A model generated the notes under the pieces. That model saw nothing but the letters and a program-made list of their open reading frames with translations, did not search any database and was not told the origin of the DNA. Below, in pieces: positions 45,250 through 57,639 of a stretch of DNA of 64,000 nucleotides (position 1 is its first letter; each line of letters begins with the position of its first letter). Made by a program: the position numbers and the translations under genes. This DNA is from Conchocele bisecta. Lineage: Eukaryota > Mollusca > Bivalvia > Lucinida > Thyasiridae. The DNA is taken from the NCBI GenBank assembly GCA_029237695.1, contig CM055277.1:40768242-40832241 (forward strand). The letters run 5' to 3'.

Positions 45250-46900
45250 TAGGCTGTTCCATCACGTCCAGGATCCTCTACAATGTAACGGATAAATGTT
45301 CATTTATAGGTCTATGAGATAACCCATGATATAATGCAATGCTTGCTAATTTGTGACCAGTCAGGACAATCACGTTTTACGTGCCTCTAATCTGGTACTT
45401 TGGTCGCCGGTCATTCGCGCCACGATGCCGGATGAGATGGGATTTCTCATAGTTCTAGACATTTGTAGTAACTTGAGTTGGCAAGCAGAGCCTGCACTAA
45501 ACAAAGTAATAAAGTCTCCACATACCCACCCAGACACTTGTGTCCTGTTTGTCAGGTTGGATTGGGGTGGACACCACAAATGCACTGTCCACCCAGATCC
45601 ACACTGACATTTGGTTACTACACACAAGTGTGTTATTTTTGTTACACCCCAGTGTTAATTTATTATTATACTATACACTGTTATCGTATTAACATTAAAC
45701 ATATCATATGTACCGTCAGGTCTGAGCACAAGTTTCACTGCTTACATTGTTCAAATATTCGGACATACAATGCCGTTGAACACACTGATTTTATGCAAGA
45801 ATATTGTAATGGAACCATCAGTTCCATTTCAGTAGATTCTGTCATCTTGGTCGGATTGAGTGCCCCTGATCTGAGTGTCTGTCATGATGCACATGTAATC
45901 ATGAAATACATTTGGATGGATTACTGGGCATATTATGCCACCCTGGAGACTTTCCAAGACCTTTAGCCAGTGACTGTGTATTGACAGTTGCCGACTATTG
46001 GTCATTGTCGGGTACTGGTATCAATGTCGTGAGCCTCGATTCACACTGCAGGTGACTGCTATTTCCTATCACATATAAACTTAACCTACACTATTGTCTG
46101 ACCAGGATCGGCATAATCTTATTCACTATTCATTATAGTCCTTAGAAAGTACCCGCTCGCACAGGGAATAGTGGTATTCATAGCAGTATAACCAAGTTTA
46201 TCGAGCGCGGTAGTGTAAATTCCCCAACTTCATGTAAAAATTGCCTACCTTTAGCCGTGCGAGCAGCCTCCAGTATATCTTTTCAACCACCGAATAATAT
46301 GTCATTGCAAAGATCTGCACTGTCGCTATCTCTGCTCTTGTAGCGCCCGCACAGACCACACTTGTCATTATTCTAGACGACACGTTTGTGTGCTGGATTT
46401 CTACTTGTTATTTTGCGTATCCAATATGGCTGACATTTTCCCTTGCGTCTCTGATTTGCTGTGCTGTGATTCGTTGGAATTATTTGCAGCGGGAAATTTG
46501 ATTGGGGCTCGCACGGCTGCTGCTCGCATCTCGTCTATAAAAAGGAGGCGAGCTGCGCAAATCACTAACTGACTTGTCAGTCGACTGACCCACTCGTATT
46601 GTCAGTATCCGCTAGTGACCTATTGTCGACTCGGGTACATAATTAGTTCCCGTCACGCTGAATAACTTAGTACTTAGTCACATAGAATTGTTGATTTAAG
46701 TTCACGTGAGCCATCCTGACACGAGGCTCTTGCATTAATAAATATATAAGTATGAGTTCAGACGCTCGTCTTTATTAACTTGAAATCCAGATATACATTA
46801 ATAACGCTACCGCGCTGCCAACCTGGGCCGGGGTGTTGGTTGCAATATGTTGCCGCATGCATATAAGTATGGGTTATCAAACGTTATGCAAGTGTATTCA
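45250..46900. other. Mostly unassigned; TATA/poly(A)-like pair at 46537-46740
   Basis: CGTCTATAAAAAGGAG at ~46534 looks like a TATA box and is followed ~200 bp later by TTAATAAATAT, a poly(A)-signal-like word. That spacing is what an LTR would show, but no matching second copy or clear TG/CA ends were found. A 162-codon open frame at 45478-45966 has no recognised motif. Confidence 0.25.
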
Positions 46901-49240
46901 TCTACAACATGGAAGCCACAGTTGGTGATCATCAACATGAACTAGGCGTAGGGCAATGCACTATGTAGCCAAATTTGCCAATATTGCCAAGCATGGATAT
47001 CCCCCATACACAAGCAGTCCTTAGTTCTGTATGAAATAATGCATTTCTATAATATAAATAATTACTCCCTCAAAATACACTTAGCCAGACAATCATACCC
47101 AGCAATCTTGCGAAATCGGCCGCAGGACTGCGCTTATGCTAAAAAAATCACCAAAACAAACAACAAAAACACGCCGGATTCCTTGCTCAGAATAAACATG
47201 TAGTCAATTTCTGAGTTGCCTATACTGTTTGTAATTCAGTAACAGCTTACATAACGTATTTACTGTGGGCAGTAAAACGAATAGACACTAACTATCCAGC
47301 TATAGTGACAGTACAAGTTGCCACAAAACATATTATTATAAATACCCCCATTTGTTAGCGGGATGCCCATATATTAGTTCTGAGTACATAACTCTAATTA
47401 CATTTCATTACACTGCATTACATAATAGTTATGACGGAGTAGTCTTTCCAAATGTGCGTTTGCTCTTACACACTTTATTAGGTAAGTTTATGATACTATT
47501 TGTGTGGTCATATTATATAATTGTCTCTCAATAACAATATAGCGAAGTATGAACGTCAACACCCTGCAGGTTTGTTTCCATATTTTAGTGCGCGAAGTGT
47601 AAATGCTATTACGCACATTTTTACTGTGTATCTATTTTAGTACAACCTGTTGCCTATAAAGCGGAAAACGTACAGCTATCCATATATGGATCTACAAACA
47701 GCAAAATATACAAATTAACAAGTTCTGACGGCTGAAAAAAGGGATATTATGACATAACAAAAGGTGCATATTCATAGTCAGAATAATATATAACATACTT
47801 CGATGCGCAGTTTTGTTTAGTGGCTGAAATTTATATATAGCCCCAGGTCAGATGATGGGCATGTGCAAGCTGATTAACTGACTTTTTATGTCGGCCACTA
47901 GCTACAGATCTATTGCCATACCGTTCCCGCTCATCTCCCGCGAAGGGGTCCAATTTGAGCCTGAGGTTGATTTAGAAATTATAGAATACAGTGCAACTAT
48001 GACACAGGCTTATGGTATATAGGCTTTATCATGTATGTGACAAGCATAGTTGCTTGCATACTCCCCGCAGAGACATAACGGTCGAAACTGTTTGTGAGAA
48101 ACAGTACGGGTGTTTCAATAAATGAATAGTGAACAGTGTAGACAATGATATGGGTCTAATCCGGTCGCATATGCAATTAACCACACTTCTCAGAATATGA
48201 CCCTACGGTTAATTAACGTGTTTGAAGTTGTTTACTTGTATATGTGTCACGCACCACATAACATATTTATCTTATCCAATTAACAACTGTGTATACACAT
48301 ACGCGTGCTAGTCGTGTGGAGTCGTGAGAATTCAATTAATGTCTGCGGACTCACATCACCCGAAACTGATGAAATTCCGCAAATGTCGGTATTTGTGTTC
48401 TCAGAGATTTGGAGGTAATCAAATAAGAGTTGCATATGTCAACACCTCATGTCAGAGTCTGCCGCTCGGTGGATATGTGGATGTTTCACTGATTATAATA
48501 TACATGTATTGCCTTAGCGGCCGGGGAAGTGAAGCGTTCGGGCCGCAAAGTTATTTCGGGAAAGATTCAGGTACGTATATAATTATTCTTTTCACAGATA
48601 AATATCAGACGTATATAAATGATACACGTTATTCAATACACATTGGTTTATAAATGTGATTTCCATCTTATCGCATATGCAAGTTTTCCTAAATCATTTC
48701 ATATCTTATGTAAATTACATCATCAATTGGCCACTAATTTTTCCCCAATGTAATATCAAGCCTATTGGAGGTCTGATATTATTAAAACAATCCCTTAAAA
48801 TACCGGATTACACCTATATATCTAGTTATCTTGCACTTTATTCGAGTTCGTTCTGTTCTCGTCACTGTCAGAATCCGAAGTGTCATCAGTCCTTTTGGTT
48901 ACTTCCTGATTCTCCTACTTTTGAGTTTCCAGTATTCCTTATTCTCTTACTTTTCATATCCACATGGATGTTCAGTGATACATGACTACGGTGCTATAGT
49001 CTTTATCAAGTTTATGCTACTTATTGAGTTAAAGGATTAACAGAAAATTAACGATCTATGATGTTTTATGTGTTTGTGTTTAAGTTGTTTTTTAAATAAT
49101 CATCCCTTCTTTGATATGTCATTGATCTTGTTTAATATAATACCAAGGTGCATGATCACGTGGTTACAACAACAAGAACAGTGTCTTAAAGTGTTGAAAG
49201 CTCACCCACTCCAAAGTAAGTATTATTTGATATTTTCCTT
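46900..49240. other. AT-rich region with fragments of dispersed repeats
   Basis: Holds a degraded copy of the CTCCCTCAAARTAYACTT block (47065-47125), R2 at 47377-47465 and inverted R1 at 47513-47665. A possible exon-like run ends GAAAGATTCAG/GTACGT at ~48570, but no upstream acceptor is convincing. Confidence 0.4.
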
Positions 49241-49243
49241 AAT

Positions 49244-49486
49244 ATGCAACGGATTTTGATAAAACTGAATATGGCGCAGCAAACGCGTCTTCATGAGCTG
49301 TATTTTGTGGTTCCAGGAGTTCGGCACATACTTATGTCGTTTTTGCAAAGAATCTATTTACGTGTCGAGACACGGAAATCGATTCTTTGCAAAAACGACA
49401 GAAGTTTAACCAAAGTACAGATACCACCAAATGCAGCTTAACAAGACGCGTTTGATGCGCCATATTTCATCAACATCCGTAACATA
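49244..49486. repeat. ~240-bp long hairpin (foldback)
   Basis: The inner arms GTCGTTTTTGCAAAGAATCT and GATTCTTTGCAAAAACGAC pair almost perfectly around a loop of 2-4 bases at ~49367. Outer arms continue with GGCGCAGCAAACGCGTCTT against AAGACGCGTTTGATGCGCC and further out. Total arm length ~115 bp. It could be a foldback element or a hairpin-RNA source. Confidence 0.85.
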
Positions 49487-49489
49487 ACA

Positions 49490-50680
49490 AGGATAAATAA
49501 AATAATTTGTACTTTGAATCGGAGGGCTTCTAGAAATTTCGGTACTTGTTGTTGTTGTTGTTGTAACCACGTTTTCATACACCTTGAATACTAGACACTC
49601 GAAAGTATGAGACTCGGGAAGTAAGCGGAAATATAAAATGTGCATGAGATTGCAGACCCTGATCAGACATGAATACATGTAGACACTGATTTGTGTTGTC
49701 AACATTTATTAAAACATTCAATACAAACTATTCTAAACCTTAGCGTTCAGTACTTTAGTAGGAAAAAAATAGTATTGCATACATTTTTTTTTATATATTT
49801 ATAACAATTTTATAATAAATTCAATTCGCTATTTTTCTCCGAAAATCCCAATTATACATGTACATGTAACTCTAAAATCAATTACTATCTATGTAGTTTA
49901 GTAGTGAAGAAATAAGAAGAGCAAAACAGATTAATTAATGAAGGAATGAAAAATAATGAAAATAATGAATTGCAGATAAGACATAAGAAAATTAAGAAAT
50001 GAATTCTGATTTATATCAATATTTCACTATTTTCCTTCATAATTCACAATACCAAGTTGAAACAGAGCATTGTCCCAATTTTCCTCACAAACAATATTAC
50101 CTGTTCAAAATTCCTGATTCCTGTACTGCTGTGTAAGTAAATAATAATAAGTTGTAGTAATATACGTACTAGCTGCTTAGACTCTCTTGACTGATATTCA
50201 TGCAGTAACATAACGGTGATGGGGTAATATAGATTGGCTGTGGCCACAAGAACTGTGCTTTTCCTGGAGTTGAAACTGAGTTACAATTTGCGCTATACTG
50301 CGGGTTTGTTGTGCTGCATGTGCACGTTGGGTGACTGATTTATTAGGAGTTTGTCTTCAAGGAGATTGTGTTCTGTATTCAACCGGTGAATTGGAACTAT
50401 ATTGTGTGTTTGTTGATACATGAATTTACGCGACGAGCAGATGTCGTGTATTCCAGTATTTGCACTAGTGTAACACAGATGTGTTGTGTGTACGAGTGTT
50501 GTGGGTATGATGAGGAAATACACAGTAGGTGAATGGGAATTATTTATTTCTTGGTATGTACACAAGGTGAGCGTATGCCGAGTATTCCAGTGTTGTCAAT
50601 AGTGAAACACAGAATGTGATGTGTTTTGTGTCGAGTGAATATCGCGAAGTTCTTGTTGTGTTTAGAAGAACACAGACAAC
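49490..50680. other. Non-coding stretch
   Basis: AT-rich to 50290. On the minus strand, 50290-50690 is T/H-rich sequence following the ORF1 fragment and may be its untranslated or decayed continuation. Nothing else recognised. Confidence 0.4.
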
Positions 50681-50689
50681 TATGGATGA

Positions 50690-51318
50690 CTAGGAGGTGG
50701 TGGCTGGCCCTCACGGATACGAGCGATGTCTGTCAAGTCACGAATCTGACGTTTGGTTTCTTTGCCGTTCACCATCATCAGTGCGAAGATCTTACATCCG
50801 CCAACCTAAGTTTTCACTAGAGATTTAGTACGTGCTACATTTCGACCTGCATACGCGAGCTGACCTCTGAATTCGTAAAATTTCGTGTACGAAAATCCCA
50901 TCACCAAAGGATCGACAGGCTTCGTATACACGTTGACGAGCCTTAGAATTGGTAAATTTGATGATTACCCGCCTATTGAAGTTGTCTTTCGGCTTCCCCT
51001 TCCTGTGACATTTGTTGATGTCTTCAGGTTTCAGTTCAACATTACACTTGTTCGCATGATCGATAATCGTTTGCTCAAAATCCTCGGTGTGGCTGCCATT
51101 GTCTCCCGGAATGGTAGAGACGTCGAAGCACATGCTCCGTCCATATTGACCAGTTCGTCAATGTCCGTTGCCACTGATCTGATAGAGTCTTTCAGGAATC
51201 GGTTCTCCAGTTTGAATGATGCTATTTCGTCACGGAGTTTCGAGGTTTCCAATGATACAATTGCTTTTAGCTCTGTTACGAGTTGTAATTTGATTTCCGA
51301 TAATAAGTCGGGAGCCAT
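50690..51318 (-). pseudogene. LINE-type ORF1-like protein, decayed
   Basis: From an ATG at 51318 on the minus strand: an N-terminal coiled-coil (SKLRDEIASFKLENRFLKDS), then an RRM-like middle with INKCHRKGKP, NRRVIIKFTNSKARQRVYEA and GDGIFVHE, then a C-terminal part read in another frame (LAYAGRN..., QIRDLTDIARIREGQPPPPS). At least two frameshifts (near 51120 and 50885) and one stop (~50809) break it. Coiled-coil, RRM and C-terminal order is that of L1-like ORF1 nucleic-acid chaperones. No reverse transcriptase ORF2 was found on this side. Confidence 0.7.
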
Positions 51319-51334
51319 CTCTTTGAGATCAGTA

Positions 51335-51405
51335 GCCTATTTCACCAACATTGCAAAGTATAGTTATCTAGCAAAGTATACTTTGAGGGAGACATTTTCA
51401 ATTTA
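51335..51405 (-). repeat. Conserved ~60-bp block upstream of ORF1
   Basis: On the minus strand: CTCCCTCAAAGTATACTTTG, CTAGATAACTATACTTTGCA, ATGTTGGTGAAAT. The same block occurs at 62906-62972 (+) and in degraded form at 47065-47125 (+). It contains the palindrome AAGTATACTT twice. Possibly a 5' end shared by members of one element family. Confidence 0.65.
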
Positions 51406-51409
51406 AGGA

Positions 51410-52200
51410 TAAATTTATTAATTTTCATAGAACGCCTATATTCTCGTGAATAGTTACAGGCGTTCTATACTTACAATCGGTCGATGGGCCGAATGGGGTT
51501 CGCTGCGGGAAACTTCGTAAAATGAAAGTGTGCCAATACCAACAAGCTATATGTTAGTTCAATATCGAAACATGCTAAGACCTGTAAACATTGATACGTT
51601 ATATTAAAATAATAATACGCATGTAATTTGCAAAAAAATATCTTCCCAATGAAATTTAGTTTTTATTTAAAATAGATTATCCCGTATGGAGCCTCATTTA
51701 GAACGTCCGGTACATATAGAGTCAATATTTGAACCTTTTTACTAAACGCCATAGTGTCATGTGTCCAATTTATTGGACACAGGACACTTTTTTTAATGTA
51801 ATATACCAACCAATAACAAATTTACGTTTAAAAAGTCAGCTATTTGTTGTTAAATGCGATTGTATTTTCATTGTGACGTCATACTATATTTCGTGTCCTG
51901 CCATTACACGTACTGGTCCAAGACATCGTGAAATTATTGCTGTCTTCATTGTTGATAAGCTCTAAATACGGAAATACAGATACTCATTGTGTACTCGACG
52001 ATTTGTGAATGCTACAGACGTACATTTCTGCAAATTTGCTAAAGTTGAGAGGACAATACGGCGACAGCCAATACGCATCAATAATTGACCTACATTTTAC
52101 ATAAGTCTACTAGGCTGCCAGACACGAAACATTCATTTCAGGTAGGATTTATTTCTTTATTACTGTTGACCAATATTTGAATCGTGCTGACTTCGACAGT
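51410..52200. other. AT-rich stretch with no recognised feature
   Basis: Includes a short inverted pair (AACGCCTATATTC / AGGCGTTCTATAC, ~51430-51460). No gene or element recognised. Confidence 0.4.
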
Positions 52201-52209
52201 ACTTTTAAC

Positions 52210-52614
52210 CACAGGGCTATTAAAATAATTCCATTGTATTCAATCTAACATGAATTCAAGTGAGTGGGTGATATTCAACATTGCCTGTGCATGTGCCGAG
52301 TCATTGGTTTTCGCGACCAATGTTGTTTCAACAATTGTTGTTTAAATAGCTAATTTCTAATTTATGGTCAGTGCATCTCGGACTCTGTGTGTTTGTGGCA
52401 CCTCGATACTTGTAGATTCACTTTGAATATATGTTTTCAGTCCAACAAGTCAATTCATTATATATTTAGGCTATAATTATATGTTATCTATTCACTATTG
52501 TCTATATAGGCTTTTAGCCACAGAGGCAATGTTGAATATCCCCCACCCACTTGAATTCATGCAGACTCTATCTATACAGATTGAATACAATGGAATTATT
52601 TTAGTAGCCCTGTG
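52210..52614. mobile_element. hAT-like MITE, 405 bp
   Basis: Long terminal inverted repeats (~80-95 bp) starting CACAGGGCTA at both ends and sharing AAAATAATTCCATTGTATTC and GATATTCAACATTGCC. Flanks CTTTTAAC (52202-52209) and CTTTTAGC (52615-52622) are an 8-bp target duplication with one mismatch. An 8-bp duplication with CA-ended termini fits hAT. Confidence 0.75.
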
Positions 52615-52624
52615 CTTTTAGCCT

Positions 52625-54060
52625 CTTAAAAAGACACTACTTTCATCCCCCCCCCCCAGAGTCAAATGTGTTTAAAAAAACTGTAACAACAGTGATGAAA
52701 TAAGTAAAAAATTGAGGTGTGCGAATCCAGGTACACTGCATTTGCACAGCGGTGACTTTTCCCCGAAATATCATGAATATAGGCCGATGCAGTATTTCTA
52801 TTAAGTAAGTGTACCCGGCTTCGCACCGTGTATGTGGCTTTGCACACACCATTATTTTACATGTCTGATTATTCATGTCATTTTCTTAAGACAAGTGTTT
52901 TCAGAAAGTCACGTGTTTACACGATTTAGAAAACTATAACAACAGTGACCAAACAAACAAGTAAAAACATTGAAGTGCAGTATTTGTATTAAGTATTTGT
53001 ATTGCAGTGGGTGGGCTTCCTAAAATTTATTTGTACACAGGGTACCCATGTTTGGTCTGGGGTGGTGATGAGGGACTTCTTTGCTTCATTGGGGTGACAT
53101 CACGAAATATGGGCGAGGGTGGAGACTGTATGTTTGTTGGGATTACAATCGTGTCTGTTAATTCTGCGCACCTAATAATAATTTTCGTGAAAATGTCCAT
53201 ATTCAGTCTAAATTCTCTGAACATTCAAGGCAGTTCTTAGTCGAGATAATCACGGCTAAACAGATGCTGGCTTTTACTATTTCATCTGTCGTCTATCATC
53301 TGTATCCGCCTAGCGGAGACCCTGCCAAATTTGATCAAAATATCAGTCCATTTTGTCCTTGAGTTTTGCGAATAATACGGGAATAAAATGATAACCAATG
53401 TCGGTATATTTGCATGTGTATTATTGGTTTATGAAGCTTTTTTTAACAGATTTGTTGTTGATCTATTCATTTAGTAAGCAGGACCACTAATCATTTTGAC
53501 CATGTTCTGAATAACTTTTTACAAAACTATCGGAATGGGATAAAATTGTGACTTAGTATACCGTTAATCAGCTGATTTATTCCAAAATCAACATAATTTA
53601 TTCTGACGTAAGCTGGGCAAAACATTACGTGAATTGTGCATTAGCCGGTGCGCAGAATTAGCCGAAATGACATTGTTTATATGCAGATCAGAATGTCAGT
53701 TTTCATTGGTTTGATACATGTACAGATATGTATGTCAGTGATTCTATATTTTATGTACATCTGGTGTCCCGGTGTAATTTACTGACAAATCACACAATTT
53801 ATAAGGAAATTTTTTTTTCAGTAAAGAAACTATGTATAATACCAATCCATTAAGAAAACAGTTTTTTGTTTCTTGTTATCAGGTTATGTGTGTTTAGTTA
53901 TTATTTTCTGTTGTTGGCATATGTATGGTGCACCAAATGGGCATGTCCCGATCATTAATCAGCACAGTTCACAAGCCCGTAATTCTCAAATCTTGTCAAT
54001 TTGTACTTTACTATACATTGCATCTGAATTAAAATAGTTTAACATTGACATTAAACTTAT
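52625..54060. other. AT-rich stretch with no recognised gene
   Basis: A poly-C tract at 52648-52658; short open frames only. Two ~60-bp segments around 52680 and 52930 share ACTATAACAACAGTGA-like sequence, a weak local duplication. Confidence 0.4.
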
Positions 54061-54119
54061 TCTGCAATAAAGTTGCCTTTTGTTGTCAAAAATACTGACG
54101 TTAATGTATCTGTCCCGCG

Positions 54120-55220
54120 AAATCGAATCATTACCGTTACGCTGAAAAAAAAAAGAGTGAAATCAGTGTAACCTCCCTTTCCTACTCTCAGCTACTAATG
54201 CAATGAACACTGTTTATGGGCACCCGATTTATAAATAAACACGGTGGTAACACAACTTAAGTCATTGCCGAGAACGAGACCGGTCTGTATTTGGAATTTT
54301 AAGTTTACACATTATATGCATCATTACCGTTCACGGTTTATACACGTCCATATGTATGTAGGTCGACTGAAACCAAAATTGGTAGGTAGACACACTTACA
54401 ACGTTGTATTTGCAATATTCTACCTTCATGATGCGTTGTATACAGAGGGGTGAAAAATGGGAGTTTTTAAAGAAAATTCATTACCGTTACGGTCATTTCC
54501 GTTACAAAATTGTGTAACGGTAATGACGATCGTGTAACGGAAATGATAAATTACCATACTAACCAGTCAGTTGATGCATCAATTAGATATCAGTTGTCGG
54601 TCAGTAATGGCACATTTACATGTATTCAGACCTACAACATTTATATATCAGATTTAATTAGTAAAAGCTCTGAAACAACAAATAACAGACACAGCTTGCA
54701 AGGAGTGTGGGTTTCTATTGGCAATCACATTAAAAGTAAACACTAACTGAAGTTATATTGTACAGCACATTCAAAGTATAAATATGTTTGTTATATATGC
54801 TGTATTAGTATTTTAAATAAATGGAAAGTCAGTACCGTTACGTTTTGTCATTACCGTTACATAATCATTGCCGTTACGCCCATATTTTTCGAGGCTGTGC
54901 TATTAATTAAATGTAGCTTTATAACGATGTTTGGTACATGTGGTAAAACACGGCATTCTGTTAGTTGCCAAGCTATTTTGTTTTGCTTAACTTTACTGAT
55001 TCATATTAAATACATGTTGTTGGGTTACCATAAATGAGAAATTCCACGACTTGCTACTAAATTTCTCTGTTTCGCACTAATACAATTAGCTTACCATATT
55101 CTTGACACTTTTCTAAATAGATGCGCCTTCAGTTGTATGTTTCATGCCGTTGAAAAGAAAAAAATGTAAATGTAAAGCTATATTTACGTCATGTAAATGT
55201 ACGTAACGGAAATTATATTT
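54120..55220. repeat. Cluster of ATTACCGTTAC words
   Basis: ATTACCGTTAC or close variants occur at 54129, 54323, 54481, 54833, 54851 and 54867, with complements GTAACGGTAATGA (54513) and GTAACGGAAAT (54533, 55202). 54480-54550 folds on itself. It looks like a non-autonomous element with subterminal repeats; exact ends not found. Confidence 0.5.
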
Positions 55221-55619
55221 CTGAGACCCCTGGTCCCTTGAAGTGGAAATAAAATTAAAAACATGACGAGAACAATTGGCTATACTACTATAAATGTAAC
55301 AACTGGACTGTCGCCCAATGGAATAAACACAGTTTAATGAATTATTGGTTCTACATCGAAACTAGAAAAACGACACCAATATGTACATAAAATATAGAAT
55401 CACTGATGTCTCATTATTATTGAACCATGTTATTGTAGTTGCGAACAATAACTCTTGCAATCTACTCCTGTACTGTCTTTTGCAGAGTTACTATTCCATT
55501 CATACATGTAGGCTTCCTCTACATAATAGCTAATCAGATCGGATTTACACTTTAGTTGTTAATTGTGACACAATTGTATATTTTCTATCTGAACAAAAAT
55601 ATTATAAAAGTAATACGTA

Positions 55620-56000
55620 TGGATCACGATTTGCCTGGTTTGGCCCTCAGGTACGTTTTCATCTTTCGCTCTTTCTGTTACCTGGCAGTTGAATTGGGTT
55701 ATTGCCCATTATAGAAGCAGTAAGATTATTACTGATCCTACTGCTTTTGGGAGGGGCCATGTCATTCTGGTGTGGCGAGGACCTGACATCAGATCAGGAT
55801 CATCCTGATTTCAGGGCTGAGTATATAGTTCTTTTATTGTAAATATTCATTTCTGATTTTAGGATCCCCCCCCATTTGTACATGTACTTGAACATGTACT
55901 TGTACAGGTAATACATGGGATTTATTACTAAACCCATTGACCCGGCCTTAAATGACCGCATCTGTTGATAGGCCGTTAGACCCCAACAAACAAATAAATG
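55620..56000 (+). repeat. SINE-like element, long copy
   Basis: Best copy of the family: GCCTGGTTTGGCCCTCAGG, GTTACCTGGCAGTTGAATTG, TAAGATTATTACTGATCC, TGGTGTGGCGAGGACCTGAC and the tail TGTTGATAGGCCGTTAGACC followed by AACAAACAAATAAAT. No clear A/B boxes were identified, so the class is uncertain. Confidence 0.7.
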
Positions 56001-56184
56001 ATATACGTAGGCTTTCTCTACAGAATAGCTAATCAGATCGGATTTACACTTTAGTTGTTAATTGTGACCTAATTTGTATATTTTCCATCTGAAAAAAAAA
56101 CAATTATGAAAGTAATACAAAACTTTACGTGGGTGGTGGTCGAGAGAACGAGACGATGTAAATTAACGGTAGTGGTTCCTCCAT

Positions 56185-56470
56185 ATAGGAATCACTATTT
56201 GACTAGGTTTGACCTTCAGTACATTTTTATCTTTGGCTCTTTTGTTACCTGGGAGTTGAATTGGGTTATTGACCACTATAAAAGTATTAAGATTATTACT
56301 TATCCTGCTGCTTTTGGGAGGGGGCCAAGTGATTCTGGTGTGGCGAGGACCTTGTATCAGACCAGGATTATTCTGATTTCAGCGCTGAATATATAGTTTT
56401 GTTATTGTAAATATTCAGTTCTGATTTTGGGATTTTCCCCCCATTTGTACATGTACGTGAAAATATACAT
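56185..56470 (+). repeat. SINE-like element, 3'-truncated copy
   Basis: Same order as 55620-56000 but ending at the CCCCCCATTTGTACATGTAC point. Both copies are preceded by the same ~60 bp (GCTAATCAGATCGGATTTAC), so a larger segment was duplicated. Confidence 0.65.
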
Positions 56471-56479
56471 GTATTTTTT

Positions 56480-56860
56480 CTTTTTATATGAAACGTGAAT
56501 TTCGTCACTGATATCAGGGGCGATAACTGTGTTTCCATTAAAGGTTAATGGATACTATATTATGTCTGCTTAGTTTTGTTATGTGCACTATGATCGTACT
56601 TTATAATGTGTCAATAAAAATATTTGTTCGGGTGACACATTTAATTGGTATAAATAATTTAAAAATGTCATGTCTCATTTGCATATCAAAATAGCCTGAT
56701 ACCACCGCGAGTCACTATCAGTAAAATCAATATTACTAAATGATTATATGTGTATAGTGGGCCTGCACTCGTAATTTTTAAAACTGGCGGAATACATGTA
56801 CCGTAGTTACACAATTATACACTTATTTAATTCTTATAGGCAAACTGTTATGCCTACTAG
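56480..56860. mobile_element. MITE, family M1 relative
   Basis: Contains CACTGATATCAGGGGCGATA, the complement of the M1 body marker, and ACACTTATTTAATTCTTATA near its right end (TGCCTACTAG). The right end is interrupted by the hAT-like MITE at 56868. Confidence 0.55.
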
Positions 56861-56867
56861 ATGGGAC

Positions 56868-57022
56868 CACAGGTTGAAGTACATTGTAACGGACCGAGGT
56901 CTATAAATACATTAAATACGCCTAAAAGCGTCCATAAACGAAAAAAAAAAGCTAAAAAAAGTTTTGTTACTCCCTCTATAACACACACATATATATACCT
57001 CGTTCCGTTACTTCAACCTGTG
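56868..57022. mobile_element. hAT-like MITE, 155 bp, perfect 8-bp target duplication
   Basis: Begins CACAGGTTGAAG and ends CTTCAACCTGTG; flanked by GATGGGAC at 56860-56867 and 57023-57030. Body holds ATAAATACATTAAATACGCC. It is nested in M1-like sequence. Confidence 0.82.
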
Positions 57023-57361
57023 GATGGGACCCCAACTTTAGCTGCAACATGTAATTTGCGAACCAGATCTCTTATTCACTATTCTGCAGAGGAAGACTTT
57101 GAATGAAAACGTAACTCTGCTACGGACAGTACGGTTGTAGATTTACTGTTCACACCTATGAACAATGTGGCTTACTCGCTTACCACATTTATCCAAGTGT
57201 TGTGAGTTTGATGCCCGGTTGGGATGTAGTTCTCTAAGCACTGTTTCATGTTGGAAAGTTGTGGAGTCATTTGCTGAGAAATGGTTAATACTGGTAAGAA
57301 ATTCAATAAAAGGCTAACCATGTTTGATTGTTTGTTTCTGGGAAGCCGTCTACAGATCTTA

Positions 57362-57631
57362 GCCATCTGGATTATTCGTCGAGCCTCTTCAACTTCACCC
57401 TGCAGTCGAGGCAGACACCAGCAGGGCTATTGAGATAGTATATGGGCGGTTTCAGAAGAAGCAGATAAGGCAGAAATTGTTTCTCATTCTGCTGTCGAAG
57501 GACAAAGGCCACCTGGGCAACAAGTTGCCAAACACTCGCGAAATGGGAACTGATCCAGTTCCTGACCTACACGAAGCAAAATATAGTGTCGCCATGACAG
57601 ACTGTCATCATCTTAAGATCAGCGACATCTG
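57362..57631 (+). other. Exon-like open stretch without a start codon
   Basis: After TACAGATCTTAG, which could be a splice acceptor, 89 codons stay open to TGA at ~57631. The product is rich in charged residues (SRAIEIVYGRFQKKQIRQKL, LSKDKGHLGNKLPNTREMG) and unlike the surrounding repeats. No family recognised. It might be a last exon or a decayed element fragment; no polyadenylation signal was pinned down. Confidence 0.3.
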
Positions 57632-57639
57632 AAAATATA

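Noticed and set aside
45478..45966. 162-codon cysteine-rich gene
   Set aside because: The cysteines are unevenly placed without a zinc-finger pattern, the 5' part overlaps an antisense frame of equal quality, and no splice or start context supports it.
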